Origin: CAYTMY01 sp964618075 | Lineage (GTDB): Bacteria; Bacillota; Clostridia; Eubacteriales; Anaerofustaceae | Assembly: GCA_964618075.1 (NCBI GenBank) | Contig: CAZTZO010000029.1 | Coordinates: forward strand, 1 to 14,031 | DNA length: 14,031 bases | Direction: 5' to 3' | Part shown: positions 13,990 through 14,031 of the stretch, one piece after another | How positions within the stretch are numbered: the stretch's first letter is position 1 | How the letters are laid out: the number at the start of each line of letters is the position of its first letter | Position numbers and translations under genes: made by a program | The notes under the pieces: model-generated | Databases searched by the model: none | The model's input: the letters and a program-made list of their open reading frames with translations, nothing else | Told to the model about the DNA's origin: nothing

Positions 13990-14025
13990 TTGTAAAAGTG
14001 CAGGCGTATGGACATCTCATTTACA
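13946..14025. repeat. 28-bp exact direct repeat, possible mobile-element end
   Basis: The sequence beginning GTGCAGGCGTATGG and ending CATCTCATTTACA occurs identically at 13946-13973 and 13998-14025, offset by 52 bp. Seen with the inverted repeats, this resembles the multiple terminal repeats of IS21-like elements. No transposase is visible because the window ends six bases later, so the element type is a guess. Confidence 0.7.
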
Positions 14026-14031
14026 GCGAAT

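Noticed and set aside
13946..14025. CRISPR-like reading: 28-bp repeats with a 24-bp spacer
   Set aside because: Only two copies are seen, and the spacer carries an arm of an inverted repeat whose partner lies outside the array. No cas gene is visible. The window edge prevents full exclusion.

Overview
The window looks like chromosomal DNA of a low-GC Gram-positive bacterium of the Clostridia type. The reasons are AT-rich intergenic DNA, consensus sigma-A promoters, AGGAGG-type ribosome sites, and the gene families seen (MltG, a YerC/HisR-like TrpR relative, a PHP-type histidinol phosphatase, and feoA/feoB with a Cys-rich partner). No species can be named from sequence alone.

Layout. Positions 1-53 are the 5' part of a tRNA-Pro(GGG) on the minus strand, with its own consensus promoter. 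Next on the minus strand is mltG (125-1189). A 359-bp AT-rich divergent spacer leads to a plus-strand class I/II aminotransferase (1549-2805). Then comes a compact plus-strand group: a YerC/HisR-like regulator (2872-3177), a DUF2284 Cys-rich protein (3174-3704) and a PHP histidinol-phosphatase-like protein (3718-4572). A perfect hairpin precedes this group and another follows it.

The centre (4636-10113) is the most interesting part. A TetR-type regulator (minus strand) is divergent from a plus-strand operon. The operon starts at a perfect TTGACA-17-TATAAT promoter. Its initially transcribed region is a 40-bp near-perfect palindrome made of three overlapping copies of TAGACCNNGGTCTA. The operon encodes a uroporphyrinogen-decarboxylase-superfamily (URO-D) protein, a 45-aa small protein, an MFS transporter, a deletion scar, and a second, longer URO-D protein. 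The scar joins the first ~37 codons of a membrane permease to the last ~100 codons of another URO-D paralogue. The arrangement suggests an inducible uptake-and-conversion system for an unknown small molecule, possibly methyl transfer, that once had an extra permease and a third URO-D enzyme. No corrinoid protein or reductive activator is present in the window.

The right part returns to the minus strand. A DUF4097-like membrane-anchored beta-repeat protein lies at 10179-11051. The iron-uptake operon feoA (13314-13550), feoB (11309-13321) and a 59-aa FeoB-associated Cys-rich protein (11118-11297) follows. Its promoter carries a palindrome at the start site that resembles a metalloregulator operator. 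A plus-strand tRNA-Lys(TTT) with a perfect promoter and two tandem terminators comes next. The last ~120 bp hold a 28-bp exact direct repeat and an imperfect inverted repeat that look like the multi-repeat end of a mobile element continuing past the window.
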